Part shown: positions 22,618 to 33,036 of the stretch, piece after piece | Layout of the letters: every line of letters starts with the position of its first letter | How positions within the stretch are numbered: position 1 is the first letter of the stretch | Program-made: the position numbers and the translations under genes | Assembly (NCBI GenBank): GCA_036245805.1 | Contig: BTRK01000002.1 | Location: 39,662,661 to 39,726,660, forward strand | Length of the DNA: 64,000 nt | Source of the DNA: Pristionchus mayeri | Lineage: Eukaryota; Nematoda; Chromadorea; Rhabditida; Neodiplogasteridae | Reading direction: 5' to 3' | The notes under the pieces: generated by a model | Seen by the model: the letters and a program-made list of their open reading frames with translations, nothing else | What the model was told of the DNA's origin: nothing | The model's database searches: none

Positions 22618-23016
22618 ATGTACATGAGTCCGGAACAGGTAAAAAGTTATTTTTTAATGTAATTAATCATATTTGAAATTAAGAGCGCATTCATTCCGAA
22701 ATACAGTTCCAAGACAGATGTGTTCAGACTCGGATTGATCTTTGTCGAATTATTAGCCTGGAAGCCGACATCTGAGCTGAAAGATGTAGCGATTCTTCCA
22801 CTATTTTGTAAATGTTATTTATTACAGATTTTCGATAACTATCGCGACGGAAGGCAAAGTACCAACATTACGGATACTGATACCGTAAGTAAATCAATGC
22901 AGTAAATAATAATTGTAAATTATATTCAGGCTGAATTCGTCAATAAGCTCACACAAGTTGACCCGTCAGAGAGGCCCACTTGCGAGTGAATGCTTGCCCA
23001 CTCGTTCCTAGCCTAG
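22618..23016 (+). pseudogene. eIF2alpha-kinase-like C-terminal fragment (plus) with nonsense codon
   Basis: There are four plus-strand exons. 22,621-22,638 encodes YMSPEQ, the activation-segment/P+1 motif, followed by a GT donor. About 22,706-22,790 encodes SSKTDVFRLGLIFVELLAWK. About 22,829-22,886 encodes IFDNYRDGRQSTNITDTDT, followed by gtaagt. About 22,930-23,016 encodes FVNKLTQVDPSERPTCE, then TGA, then MLAHSFLA-stop. The TGA replaces the residue that is Q in the sister fragment (CEQIVAHQFL), so the tail is interrupted. The 5' part of the kinase is cut exactly at the LINE junction. Same family as the minus fragment at 19.5 kb but clearly diverged. Confidence 0.6.
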
Positions 23017-23322
23017 TAATGATGTGCTTTTATTGACAATGAACAAGTCATTTTCATTTGGTAAATGTTAACACAACACTCGCCATGGTGTCGATTCAGT
23101 GAAAGTCGCTCAGTGTGAACGAAAATAAACGTGGAATAATGAAAGTATCATAGTTGGATTTTTCATTTGCATCAATTTCCTGATCCATTTCATTAAGCGT
23201 AGTCATTATGCAGTATCTCAATCATAAAATTTAACCATTGAAACTGTAAACATTACAACGAAGAAATCAGAGAGAGAATATAAGTAGAAGGATTAGAGAG
23301 AGAGAGAGTGTGTAGAGAGTAT

Positions 23323-23480
23323 GCTGTGGCTCGAAAATGCATCGTCCACGTTCGATCATTACCATCATTGTTTAATCAGTGAAAGTAGTGAACGATTACA
23401 AAAGTGAAAATGGAGTGTGGAAAAAACACCCAGCGCCGCGTTTTGCTTTGAAGAGACCTTCACCCAGAGAACATTTACCA
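23323..23480 (+). repeat. Dispersed repeat, unit 1 (second unit at 47,436-47,585)
   Basis: The sequence from 'tgtggctcgaaaatgcatcg' through 'aatcagtgaaagtagtgaa' to 'acccagcgccgcgttttgc' is repeated in the same orientation at 47.4 kb with about 80% identity by eye. Non-coding. Confidence 0.7.
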
Positions 23481-23651
23481 ATTTGCATACTTTGAAGGAT
23501 AGATACGCATCAAGACATGCAACATTCAAAATTTTCGGATTCTCCATACTGAGTAGCACTATGTGGAGGCCCAAGATATGGAAAACGAACTAAGTGGGTA
23601 CTTCAATTCGACCATGGGAAATCCGGTTCTGTAATAAAATTCGTACAGATA

Positions 23652-25357
23652 ACAGTGCGTTCGCCTAAGAATCGCACTTTTTTCGAGAATTTCGGTACAG
23701 CAAAAATAGGCACTTTGAGATTTAAACGGTTTTTGATAGCCCTAGGTGTCCTCAATCGATTGCTGTATTTCATTGGTCACCAACAAATTAATTAACATAA
23801 TTACATGCATTCAAATGTTGGCGCTTTTCAAACTCTTTTCAGTGTAAGTCCTTACAGGAACCGTCATTTCACTTGAAAATTAGAATGTAGAGCCTTCTTG
23901 ATGTGCTCTATCCACCTGTGTTGTTGGTTCATGCAAATTCGAAATTTTATTTTTTTATCAAAAGTTCAAGATTTTTTATCTCGAAAACAAAGCCGAACAC
24001 CTGGCTGAATTTTTGATATGTTATTATCCTTGGTGAGATCTACCGTACATATTTTTTTAGTATTTTTTTAGGGTCGGCTACGTAGTTTTAAGGTCAATAA
24101 ACTAAAACATTGTTTTAGAGGGATATTCATTTTCGGCCTCCCATTTCTCGCCGATTCCCCCACCCGCGCGGTGACGAATGACTATGTAAAATCGGTCAAG
24201 TGCAACAGATGGATTTGTTTCAAGATATATCGCACAATTTTTAGTGCGCGAAAAATAAAAACGATGTTCTCGAATACCAGGCAAATGCGGCACTAGCTTT
24301 TTATACCAGTAAATGCGTAGTGTTCAGGCGATCATTTTTCGTAGGCTGTGTGGTGTTCTGAGGTGTCCATTTTTTTGCTACATGCCGTTTTCCAACTTAA
24401 TTTCGCGCTCCTCTACCTTTCAACACCGAGCAATGAATGGCGATTGAAATGATCAATTGACGATCAATGAAGTACACCATGATTATCAGCATCATCGATA
24501 TCCACGTTTTTTTTTGTCCACAAAGTTTTCTAAATTTCACTGTGCGATACATTTTATAATTCTTAGGCAACCAGCCGTTCGCTTTTTCCACCATCGTCAG
24601 AAATTTCATGCACTCCACGTTTACTCGTCTTTTCATTGAATTTTCCGTCAACATCTGTCGAATCAAACGATTTAAAATGCCGGTGTAGCCAAGGCTGGGG
24701 GATGGGCAATAGTCGTCCCAAAAATGTGATATCGAGGAAAAAGTTAATGAATAGAGGAGTAAACGTGGAGTGCGTGAAATTTCTGACATGAAATTTCAAA
24801 CATAACCAACTGTTGCACTTGACCGATTTTGCATAGTCATTCGTCACCGCGCGGGTGGGGGAATCGGCGAGAAATGGGAGGCCGAAAATGAATATCCCTC
24901 TAAAACAATGTTTTAGTTTATTGACCTTAAAACTACGTAGCCGACCCTAAAAAAATACTAAAAAAATATGTACGGTAGATCTCACCAAGGATAATAACAT
25001 ATCAAAAATTCAGCCAGGTGTTCGGCTTTGTTTTCGAGATAAAAAATCTTGAACTTTTGATAAAAAAATAAAATTTCGAATTTGCATGAACCAACAACAC
25101 AGGTGGATAGAGCACATCAAGAAGGCTCTACATTCCAATTTTCAAGTGAAATGACGGTTCCTGTAAGGACTTACACTGAAAAGAGTTTGAAAAGCGCCAA
25201 AATTTGAATGCATGTAATTATGCTAATTAATTTGTTGGTGACCAATTAAATACAGCAATCGATTGAGGACACCTAGGGCTATCAAAAACCGTTTAAATCT
25301 CAAAGTGCCTATTTTTGCTGTACCGTCGAGAGTGCGATTCTTAGGCGAACGCACTGA
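23652..25357. mobile_element. Large foldback element, 1.7 kb, ~560-bp inverted arms, TA flanks
   Basis: The left end acagtgcgttcgcctaagaa and right end ttaggcgaacgcactga are flanked on both sides by TA. The arms (about 23,652-24,210 and 24,800-25,357) are nearly identical reverse complements. The middle (24,560-24,790) holds a smaller inverted pair around 'cactccacgtttactc'. It encodes no transposase. The CAGT start plus TA flank indicate a Tc1/mariner-type origin. Confidence 0.85.
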
Positions 25358-25459
25358 TAAGATAAAAATTTTGAGAGCGACATCAAATAAACAGTTTTTA
25401 GGGCATACAGAGGTCAATATGCCACGTATGTATGCAAATAAAGTTGATAGGATTGTAGA

Positions 25460-26130
25460 TTAATTCAATATACGTCTTTTGAAAAAAAATTGGGCGCTGT
25501 ACGTCAAGGACTTTTTGAGACACAGCCCTTTGAAGAGGTAGGTCAAAATATGCAAATTTTGAAAAAAAAATCGAAGACGAAGTGGATAGGCGTTATACGG
25601 TAGCCGATGAGAAGTAATCAACATGAAGCGGGTAGTGTGATATGGGGGGGGGGTGGTGTCAATCAATAAATATTTACCATGTAAACGCACTAGATGAAGA
25701 GTGGTCGGTGTTATTCGGTTATTGGGGTATGAAAACATCCCCCGAATACTCTAACGAATGCAACAAGCTCACTGGGAAACCAATGTGAAGATATTGATGA
25801 CTTAAATTCTGCGAATGTACTCTGCATTTGCCCAGTATATGTAGGAACCACATACTAAACCAAAATTAATCCAAACAATGCTCCTGACTGTAAGGTCATA
25901 CTTTTTTCATTTGTCGGTATCGCAGAGGAAGACTGTGTTCGGTGACATCACGCGTTCAACGGCATTCTGAGGCCGCAGACACCAATACACTCCCTACCCA
26001 AGTTCTATCATGTAATACTGCGCTCCTCGTTAAATATAAACATATGTGGAAGGATTAACAACACAAATGCGACCACATTAATGGGAAGAGACTAAGGGCC
26101 TAAGGGTGAGGTCAGAAGTGAAAATAAAGG
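25460..26130. other. Intergenic, no gene seen
   Basis: No gene supported. Contains a G-run (25,644-25,652) but no clear inverted repeat partner. Confidence 0.3.
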
Positions 26131-26134
26131 AGGG

Positions 26135-26600
26135 GAAGGATGCGGAAGATTAATGATCGCCGAGTCGTAGTAGCGACAGTTGCGAACCAGCAGAGGTCGA
26201 ACTCCGCATCGCTTTTGCCTCACTCTCTCGAAGTGAACAATCGTCTGACTCTCTTCAGTTTGCACGCTCTCTCGTCTTTCTGACCAGCGAGAGAGCGTGC
26301 AAACTGAAGAGAGTCTGACCATTACTCCTTGAAGTAAACAATGAGGAGAGTATTAAATGTGTACTAACAACGATCTGAATCCGGAAAATATGTGAAAGGA
26401 AAACAATAAAATGAGACAAAACAATGGAAAGTACGAAACGCACCTATTGGTGAGGCCCGATCAGTGAATACGCGACCAGTGAAAAAGAGGGAGAAGGACG
26501 CGGAAGATAAATGAGTCGTAGTAGCGGCAGTTGCCAAACATCGGAGAGTGAACTGGGGGTGAGTGGCTGTTCATGTCTCCCCTCACTCTCTCGCTGTAAA
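26135..26600 (+). repeat. Direct duplication of ~105 bp
   Basis: Units at about 26,135-26,235 and 26,490-26,600 share 'gaaggatgcggaagat', 'gagtcgtagtagcg' and 'cctcactctctcg' in the same order. MITE family 2 (26,240-26,322) sits directly at the end of the first unit. Confidence 0.65.
26240..26322. mobile_element. MITE family 2, copy 2
   Basis: Arms 'gtctgactctcttcagtttg' and 'caaactgaagagagtctgac' flank 'cgagagagcgtg' and its complement. Nearly identical to the copy at 3.8 kb. Confidence 0.85.
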
Positions 26601-26629
26601 CACCCAGTAGAGGATAAGCAGCTCGCAAC

Positions 26630-26740
26630 TAGAGCTCGTAATTCGGGTCAGCGTCTCTTCATTTCCCACACTCTCTAGACCGGTTGAGCGGTGAAAGAGT
26701 GTGGAAATGAAGAGTCCGTGGTATCATTTCTCGAACTCTA
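26630..26740. mobile_element. MITE family 1, copy 2, with perfect 8-bp target duplication
   Basis: The 111-bp element opens tagagctcgtaattcggg and closes in 'ttctcgaactcta'. It is flanked by identical octamers CTCGCAAC at 26,622-26,629 and 26,741-26,748, which fixes its ends exactly. Confidence 0.9.
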
Positions 26741-27054
26741 CTCGCAACCACTCTGGGGGTAGACTAGAATGTAAATATAGGCAGAAAACCGAATCAGAAG
26801 TTTCCATCATTGCATGCACTTCAATGTATCCCCTCTTCCAATCGAACAGTTGGCCGGCGAGGGATCGCTGTATCTTCGAATCCCGCACTATCTGAGTTTC
26901 GTGTTAAATAAATAGTTTTGTGTTTCGTGTTTCTGATCGCCACCTGCTCATTATCAACTGATCATAATTGAAAAGTTCAGATTCGATGATCATGGGAAAT
27001 TGAGTGTGGCTTGCAAATTGCCTGAAAGGAAAATGGAATTGGACAAGAAATTTA

Positions 27055-27420
27055 AGAGACGTGATGGGTAAGAATCGACCACCCCGCGGACATGTTTATC
27101 TAGCAACGGGAACCGTAGGCCCATAATTTGGTGGAAGGAGTGTCTTGGGCCCGTATTATATGGTGCGGACTTTGCGCAGACATATATAATCAAAAAAAGG
27201 GGAAATTTACGAAAAATCATATTTTCTTATCGGTACAGAATTGACTCAAAAATCAAATTGAGTTTCACTCGTCGTGTCCTGCGCAAAGTCTGTAATATAT
27301 AATATGGCACGAATTTCATTATGCGGGCCCAAGACACTCCTTCCACCATAGTACGGGCCTACGGTTCCCGTTGCTAGAGGAGCATGTCCGCGGGGTGGAC
27401 GAAATGATCGATGCTTACCG
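27055..27420. repeat. Foldback element
   Basis: Arms contain 'ccaccccgcggacatg' with 'catgtccgcggggtgg', and 'aggagtgtcttgggccc' with 'gggcccaagacactcct'. Each arm is about 125 bp with a 100-bp AT-rich middle. Non-coding. Confidence 0.85.
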
Positions 27421-27424
27421 AGCT

Positions 27425-28575
27425 TAAATCTCGGAATGGATTCGAGATTTTCTCTGGACTCGATTACGATTGACCTCGAATATCTCGTTCTCCAAATATC
27501 ACACATATTACATCTCTGGGTCTTGTATGCTCTTTCATATGCGCACCCTATCAGCATTGCCCAATCGGGAAGTCGATAACAGGACAAAGTTCAAATTGCG
27601 AAAATTTATCCATCGAAAACGGCACATTGCTCAATATTCTGTTCCCTCTGAAGCATGAATGCTCAATTCCTGGTGGTTATATGAAGCTCCCATCTTTACC
27701 CTATATATACTTTTCCTCATGGATGATGGAAGTTACATCCTTTTGATGAATGCATTGAACTGTAAATGACTACATTTTGCATTTTTATGTCGATTTCGCA
27801 TATTTTTGAAAAATAAGAAATTCAAATTTTCTGAAAAGAGAAAGATGCAGGCACGAATATTTTTATGAGAATATGGCCTCATCGAGGGTAAATGTAGCGC
27901 ACACATGGAGAAGTCTGTATGATTGGTCTTCGATGCAAAAAATCTGAACAAGTTTCATGTCATCAGAATCGACAGCATATTTTTAATAGCATGTAATTCG
28001 GTCCAAATTTAATCGAGACATAGTTGAAACACATTTTCTGAAAGTATATACGTGATACTTCCCAGACATCAGTATGGGCAGGTTTCGTGAATTTTGCCGG
28101 TAATTATCCAGTAAGATACATTTAATGTAAAATTTTGAGAATCAATGGCAATTGTGTTCATCATAATTTATTGCGTTGATCGCGATATCGGATTGATTGA
28201 AATGTATGCATGTAAAGTACAAGCATACCTCTAAACACTGCTTTGTTTGTTAGTCATTGTAATTTGTGACAAAAGAATTATGATAGTTCAAAGTACGGAC
28301 ACAAAAAACCGCAAGATTTTTGCAACAACCTAATACATACCAGCCACACGATCGTTTTACAAGAGCTGCACATCGTCAATAGGCGTGCTCACCTGCTGAT
28401 CTGACAAGTGCACAGAGCGAAAATAGCCATTGCTTGCGAGGCAAGTCCTAGCTCATCCGTGCATTTCTCCTAGCACGTTTAAGAGTGGCAGGAGTCGAGT
28501 GTACACTTACAAGGGGTCGGCAAAAGTCAACGGAGGCTTTTCTTCAAATGATCCTAATGGGACTTTTAGCACTGG
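27425..28575. other. Intergenic, no gene seen
   Basis: AT-rich single-copy sequence with short opposing frames only; I find no motif or splice pattern that supports a gene. Confidence 0.35.
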
Positions 28576-28579
28576 TGTG

Positions 28580-28970
28580 GGGGGGTGACAAAAGCCCAAC
28601 CGACAAAAGCCCAACGGATCACCATTCGCTGGATATTTGAGCTAGCTACTTAGGAGTTGTTTCATTGTTACTTGTATGAGCTACACTACATCACCCTGAT
28701 TAGATACTCTAACAATTCACTCTTGAGTTTCACTCTCTATCACCGTGTAGGGGTTCATGGTCCAAATTTGCGAATTTCTGCGGAAAATCACAAATCGATG
28801 CCAATGTTATTGGGATAGAGTACTTCCTGATGTATAGTATTATCGATTTGTTACGGTATTTGGTGTTTACAATGAAACAACTCCTAAGTAGCTAGCTCAA
28901 ATATCCAGCGAATGGTGATCCGTTGGGCTTTTGTCGGTTGGGCTTTTGTCACCCCCCCCCCTGGTGAGGG
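28580..28970. mobile_element. 'G6TGACAAAAG' foldback MITE, copy 1
   Basis: It opens ggggggtgacaaaagcccaa, with the ~14-bp phrase 'gacaaaagcccaac' twice in tandem, and closes in the exact reverse ('gggcttttgtcacccccc'). Octamers CTGGTGTG (28,572-28,579) and CTGGTGAG (28,971-28,978) flank it, 7 of 8 matching. Interior halves are complementary and contain 'gttgtttcattgtta'. Confidence 0.85.
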
Positions 28971-28981
28971 ATGCTCAAATA

Positions 28982-29421
28982 TGTTTTCAAAAGTAGCGTA
29001 AGCGAACTTTGGCCCACCGAAAAAATCGTTTAAAAAATTATGAAATTCGATTTTTGGTCATATCTCAGTTCAAGATGATTGTTTCAACACTGTAAAGAGT
29101 GATATAGAAAGATCTCCATGAATACAACACATTCTTCGAAGTGGACCGAAACGCTAATATGACTGGTTCTCGAGATATTTTAAAAAAAACCTAAGTTTTG
29201 TCATCATTTGAAGCTTCTTTCTGAAATATCTCGAGAACCAGCCATTTTAGCGTTTCGGTCCACTTCGAAGAATTTGTTGTACTCGTCGAGATATTTCTCT
29301 AGAACTTTTTACGATATTGAAATTATCATTTTGAACCAAAAATCGTATTTCATAGAATTTTTTAAACGATTTTTTCGGTGGGCCAAAGTTGGCTTACGCT
29401 ATTTTTGAAAACACATTTGAG
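28982..29421. repeat. Foldback element
   Basis: Arms 'gctcaaatatgttttcaaaa' and its reverse at 29,400-29,421, through 'aactttggcccaccgaaaa' and its complement, meet in a short centre near 29,195. The open frame at 29,208 is palindrome sequence. Confidence 0.85.
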
Positions 29422-29424
29422 ATC

Positions 29425-29545
29425 GAGATCGCACGCGAGATCTGTACTTGTCAACAGAAATTTTCCATCAAAGAGCTCAAACCTTCTGCCTATCACTCGA
29501 AATATCCGAGAACTAAAAAGTCACTCTGCTCCTCACCTTCCTATC
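29425..29545 (+). pseudogene. Orphan last-exon fragment of the Cys-rich secreted family
   Basis: IEIAREICTCQQKFSIKELK on the plus strand matches the last exon of the 48.7-51.7-kb gene (VAREICTCLEKSGIKQLE). The second cysteine region then diverges (no ICPSLEITE end). No upstream exons of the family are found before it, where a foldback lies instead. A duplicated or relocated exon, non-functional alone. Confidence 0.55.
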
Positions 29546-29828
29546 CTTCGAACGACGTTTCCGGGCACTAATATGTGTTGTGTATATTAATAAAATACAC
29601 TAAATGCTGTGTGCACTGCGAGGAACTACGTCCGGTAACCGTTAGACGGAGTTTCAATAAAAAAATAAATCGTTCAATTCATAGCAAATACAGTGAAAAA
29701 TATGTATCTGTCGAATTTCGCAGCTACTTTCATAAACATCTATTTATTCATATTTAAATTTTGGCAGTTTATGTTATAAAAACAATTTGATGAACGGGTT
29801 GGACGAAATTGACCAAACAGACACGATC

Positions 29829-29995
29829 TTAGTAGATATTAACTTGCAATTGGTCAAGCATCGCCTCCTTTAGTCCCTGAAACATGGTTAGCTGATGGAG
29901 ATAATCAGAAGGCCGTGTTTACCCACCTCAAGGTCCTCCACACTGAGTTCATCGTCCTCGGAAGTTATTTCACGCATGTGCTTCTTATATTTACA
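29829..29995 (-). pseudogene. Two-exon fragment of the VWA-domain gene
   Basis: Minus-strand exon about 29,995-29,927 encodes KKHMREITSEDDELSVEDLE with a GTGGGT donor; exon 29,876-29,829 encodes GLKEAMLDQLQVNIY-stop. The 52-kb gene has NFMHQITSEDDELSVEHF and ELEEVMLDQVQVRMC-stop in the same two-exon layout, with last exons of identical length (48 bp). The rest of the VWA domain is not found upstream. It is a partial duplicate, with reading frame and splice sites retained. Confidence 0.6.
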
Positions 29996-31303
29996 GCAGC
30001 GCTAATTAGTATTGAAACGATTTGTTTCATTAAAGGTACCCACCAGTCAAAAATCAACTGTGCTTCAATTTGCGCAGTTTTGTTCCCTCATTTCAATGCA
30101 CTAATTCAAAAAAATTAAATAAATTTTATTAAAGCTAAAAATTAACAAAGCCGGGAAATAAAAATATTTGCTGTTCGTGTAGTCGAGGTATTACAATTAC
30201 GGTATTTGATACGAATTGATTAAAATTTTCATGGACTGGTCGCACTCGAACTCTTTCAACCATTTTCCGCTGTTTTCCTGTTTATTTTCAGCGATTCTTG
30301 TTGTATTTTACTTAAAACTGCTTTGTATTGTATCGCTAATCACGTTTGTTCGTATTTATGCGGTTAGTAAACCAGTTTAACGCAACTGCGCACGAATGAA
30401 CTTAGACTATTTTGTGTTCTGCTGTCAATGTATAAAATTGCCTCCTAGTAGATGCCCTTCAATTGCGTTGTCTGCCCACGTAAAGTAGAGGTCGCGAAAA
30501 CGGTACCGAAGAAGGAGGAGAAGAGGAAGGAGTGGCTGCTGCGATTGAATCTACTGGAGGAGGAGCACGACGAGCTGGAGAAGAGAGTAGCCGGGATGTA
30601 CGCTGAAGGGAAGACGCCTAGGATGTTTCTCAATCACTTCAAGAGAGGAGGGCCTCTACCGGACGACGTGAGTACCTATTGATCTAGTGTTATCTATCGA
30701 TTGTGCCTCTAATACTCGCACTGCACCTCCGCAGTATTCAGTTGTTGTATTACTTTGTTGTTATGCTACCTATCAGTTGCGGGAAGACCAATGCACGGAT
30801 GCTCCAAGGCTTGAAAGGGAGGATAGGAAACAGGTATTGTACGCATTATTATATCATATAGGCCACAATCGTTTCTCTAGTATGCCCTGGGGAGGCAATG
30901 GAAACATAAGATATGCCCTGAGGAGGTAATTTGCACAAGCCCTGGGGAGGCGAAAATAAGCATTTGAATCAAAATAACAATACGAATGTTACAGAGTGGG
31001 ACGATGGATGAAGATCCATCCGAGGGTAGCATAGATGGCATCGCAAATGCGATGTTTGACCTACCGTTTGATCCACCGACAGAACTTCCATCTCCGCAAC
31101 GTGCGCAATCTGGGGTACGCAAATGATTCAGTTGAGACACATATCAGATGATATAAGTAGAAAAGTACTTTAGTCTTTACTGCACAAATAGCATACAAGA
31201 CAATTTCAATGGTTCTGAGTTATAAAACAATGTGATTTAAATGTTTACAAAAATGAGAATGATGTAAATACTATTCCTCGAATTATCACATAGTGGGGAT
31301 ACT

Positions 31304-31405
31304 AGGGATGGCATCGCAAGAAAAGATTTTCGTCTTCCTTCTCCATAGTCTTTCACCCGTGCGGAGAGTACGCAGAATAAGTACATTTATTGCAATGCCA
31401 TCCCT
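31304..31405. repeat. Small inverted-repeat element
   Basis: Ends 'agggatggcatcgcaa' and 'ttgcaatgccatccct' are inverted with one mismatch. It lies in intron 3 of the THAP-like gene. Confidence 0.6.
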
Positions 31406-31786
31406 ATCGCCTAGGTATTTAGGATCGTTTTGGACACAATGAAAATCGAAATTCAGTCATACGCACCATCTCAAGAAACTATGTGCACTGAGGCAACATC
31501 GGACAACGAAGTGGAAAAAAACGGGCCTACAATACAAGACGAAAACACTTTCTACTTGGTCTCCAAGTCGTCCCTTCTCCCCCTCTTCAAACGTTGTCGT
31601 GAGTGTGGCGCCGCCGAGATCCGAGCCGGATCCTTCCGCTCGTGGTGTGTCGGATCCGCCCTCTGTCTGGAATGGTTTTGCAATGTTTGCGAACGGATTG
31701 TGAAGTGGACTTCCCAAGAACAGATCGAGGGCTTTTCGAGGGTAATCTCAAACTATCGACGACCCTCCACACCACAGCCGTTTCTA

Positions 31787-33036
31787 TTAGGTTGAATAGA
31801 AAGTCTTTATCCACTTTTTATTTCCCTTCTTCTGACAATAAAGCACAAGAGCAAAATCAAACATATGCACCATTGTTATCTACGACAAATCTCCAACGTT
31901 CAGGCAACTTATGGATTCCCTCCTTATAGAACCCATCTCGGCGCGAATTAAAATATTGCTTGAGTGCGGCCTCGATCGCCCCACGGGAAATGAAGGATCT
32001 CTGATCGAGATGACGGGTCAGATCCGAGAACAACCAATAATCCGAAGGGGCCAAGTCAGGAGAATACGGTGTATGAGGGAGAACCATCCAGCCTTATTTG
32101 GACAGCTCCTGCTTGACCTGCCGTGCAACATGGGGTCGGGCGTTATCGTGTTGATAGTACACTTTCTTGCCGTTCAGGGCAGATTGTGCGAATTTCTTCT
32201 TGAGATTCCGTAGTTGTTTAGTGTAGACATATTCAGTAATTATCCGCTTCTCGGGTAGGAGCTCCCAGTAAATCGGGCCATCCACCCCCCACCAGGCAGA
32301 GAGCAAGATTTTCATAGGGTGAAGGCCAGGCTTTGCGACGTCCTGTGGGGTCTCATTGACATCCACCCACTGTGCCCTCCTATGGTGATTCTCATAGCAG
32401 ACCCACTTCTCGACCCCTGTTATGAGACGGTCCAACCATCGATCTCCAGCGTGAAGAGTGAGTAGAGAAAGGGAATCGTCGACACGGTGGTCAAACTGGT
32501 CGTGGGTCAATTTGTGGGGTATGAAACGGCCTAGCTTCTTCTTCTTGCCAATGGAGACCAATCATTTTACGAGGGTGCTTTGCGATACCCCAAGTGTGGC
32601 TGCCATGTCGCGGGTATTTGGGAAGGATCCAATTCCACTACGATCCGTAGCGCATCCAAATCCAGCTCGGGTGGCCTCCCAGACCGGTCATGATCATCCA
32701 TGGAAAAGTCCCCCTTCTCGAAGAGTTGGTACCAATTGCGCATGGTCTGGTAGTGAGTGGCATATGAATCGTACACTTCAGCTAACTGACGTTCCTATTC
32801 CTTCATTGTAGTGTGAGAGAGAAATACGAATAACAGAACGTTGCGGATGTGCAAGGCCGTGGGAACAAACATCGTGGTCTTACTAGTGGCAGAATGAAAG
32901 GCGTGGAATGGGGAGTTGTTGACCACATAGTCCCTTTGTCATGTGTTATTGACTAGAGGCGAGGGAACACCAAAGGTATCCTGCACTGAGCAGTGATCGA
33001 GCAAAACAGTGGATAAAGACTTTCTGTTCAACCTAA
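31787..33036 (-). mobile_element. mariner element, 1250 bp, inserted in an exon
   Basis: Terminal inverted repeats of 29 bp ('ttaggttgaatagaaagtct' left; 'agactttctgttcaacctaa' right) differ at one position and are flanked by TA on both sides. The size is typical of full-length mariners. It lies on the minus strand inside exon 4 of the THAP-like gene, a few bases before that exon's donor site. Bringing the two flanks together across one TA gives a continuous frame into exon 5, which supports an insertion after the gene arose. Confidence 0.93.
31857..32815 (-). pseudogene. mariner transposase, decayed
   Basis: Three overlapping minus frames together cover a mariner transposase. 32,567-32,776 has DNA-binding-domain sequence (YQTMRNWYQLFEKGDFSMDD). 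32,094-32,561 has the catalytic domain with ITGVEKWV, LSAWWGVDGPIYWELLP and YQHDNARPH. 31,857-32,087 has TPYSPDLAPSDYWLFSDL. Frame changes between the segments are inactivating. The first catalytic aspartate, normally in TGDEKWV, is valine here. The second (HDNARPH) and third (PDLAPSDY) acidic positions are retained. It is therefore a dead copy of the DD34D group. Confidence 0.9.

Noticed and set aside
23365..25740. Numerous frames of 60-130 codons
   Set aside because: They follow the symmetry of the 1.7-kb inverted-repeat element: the same peptides appear on both strands, so they are not genes.
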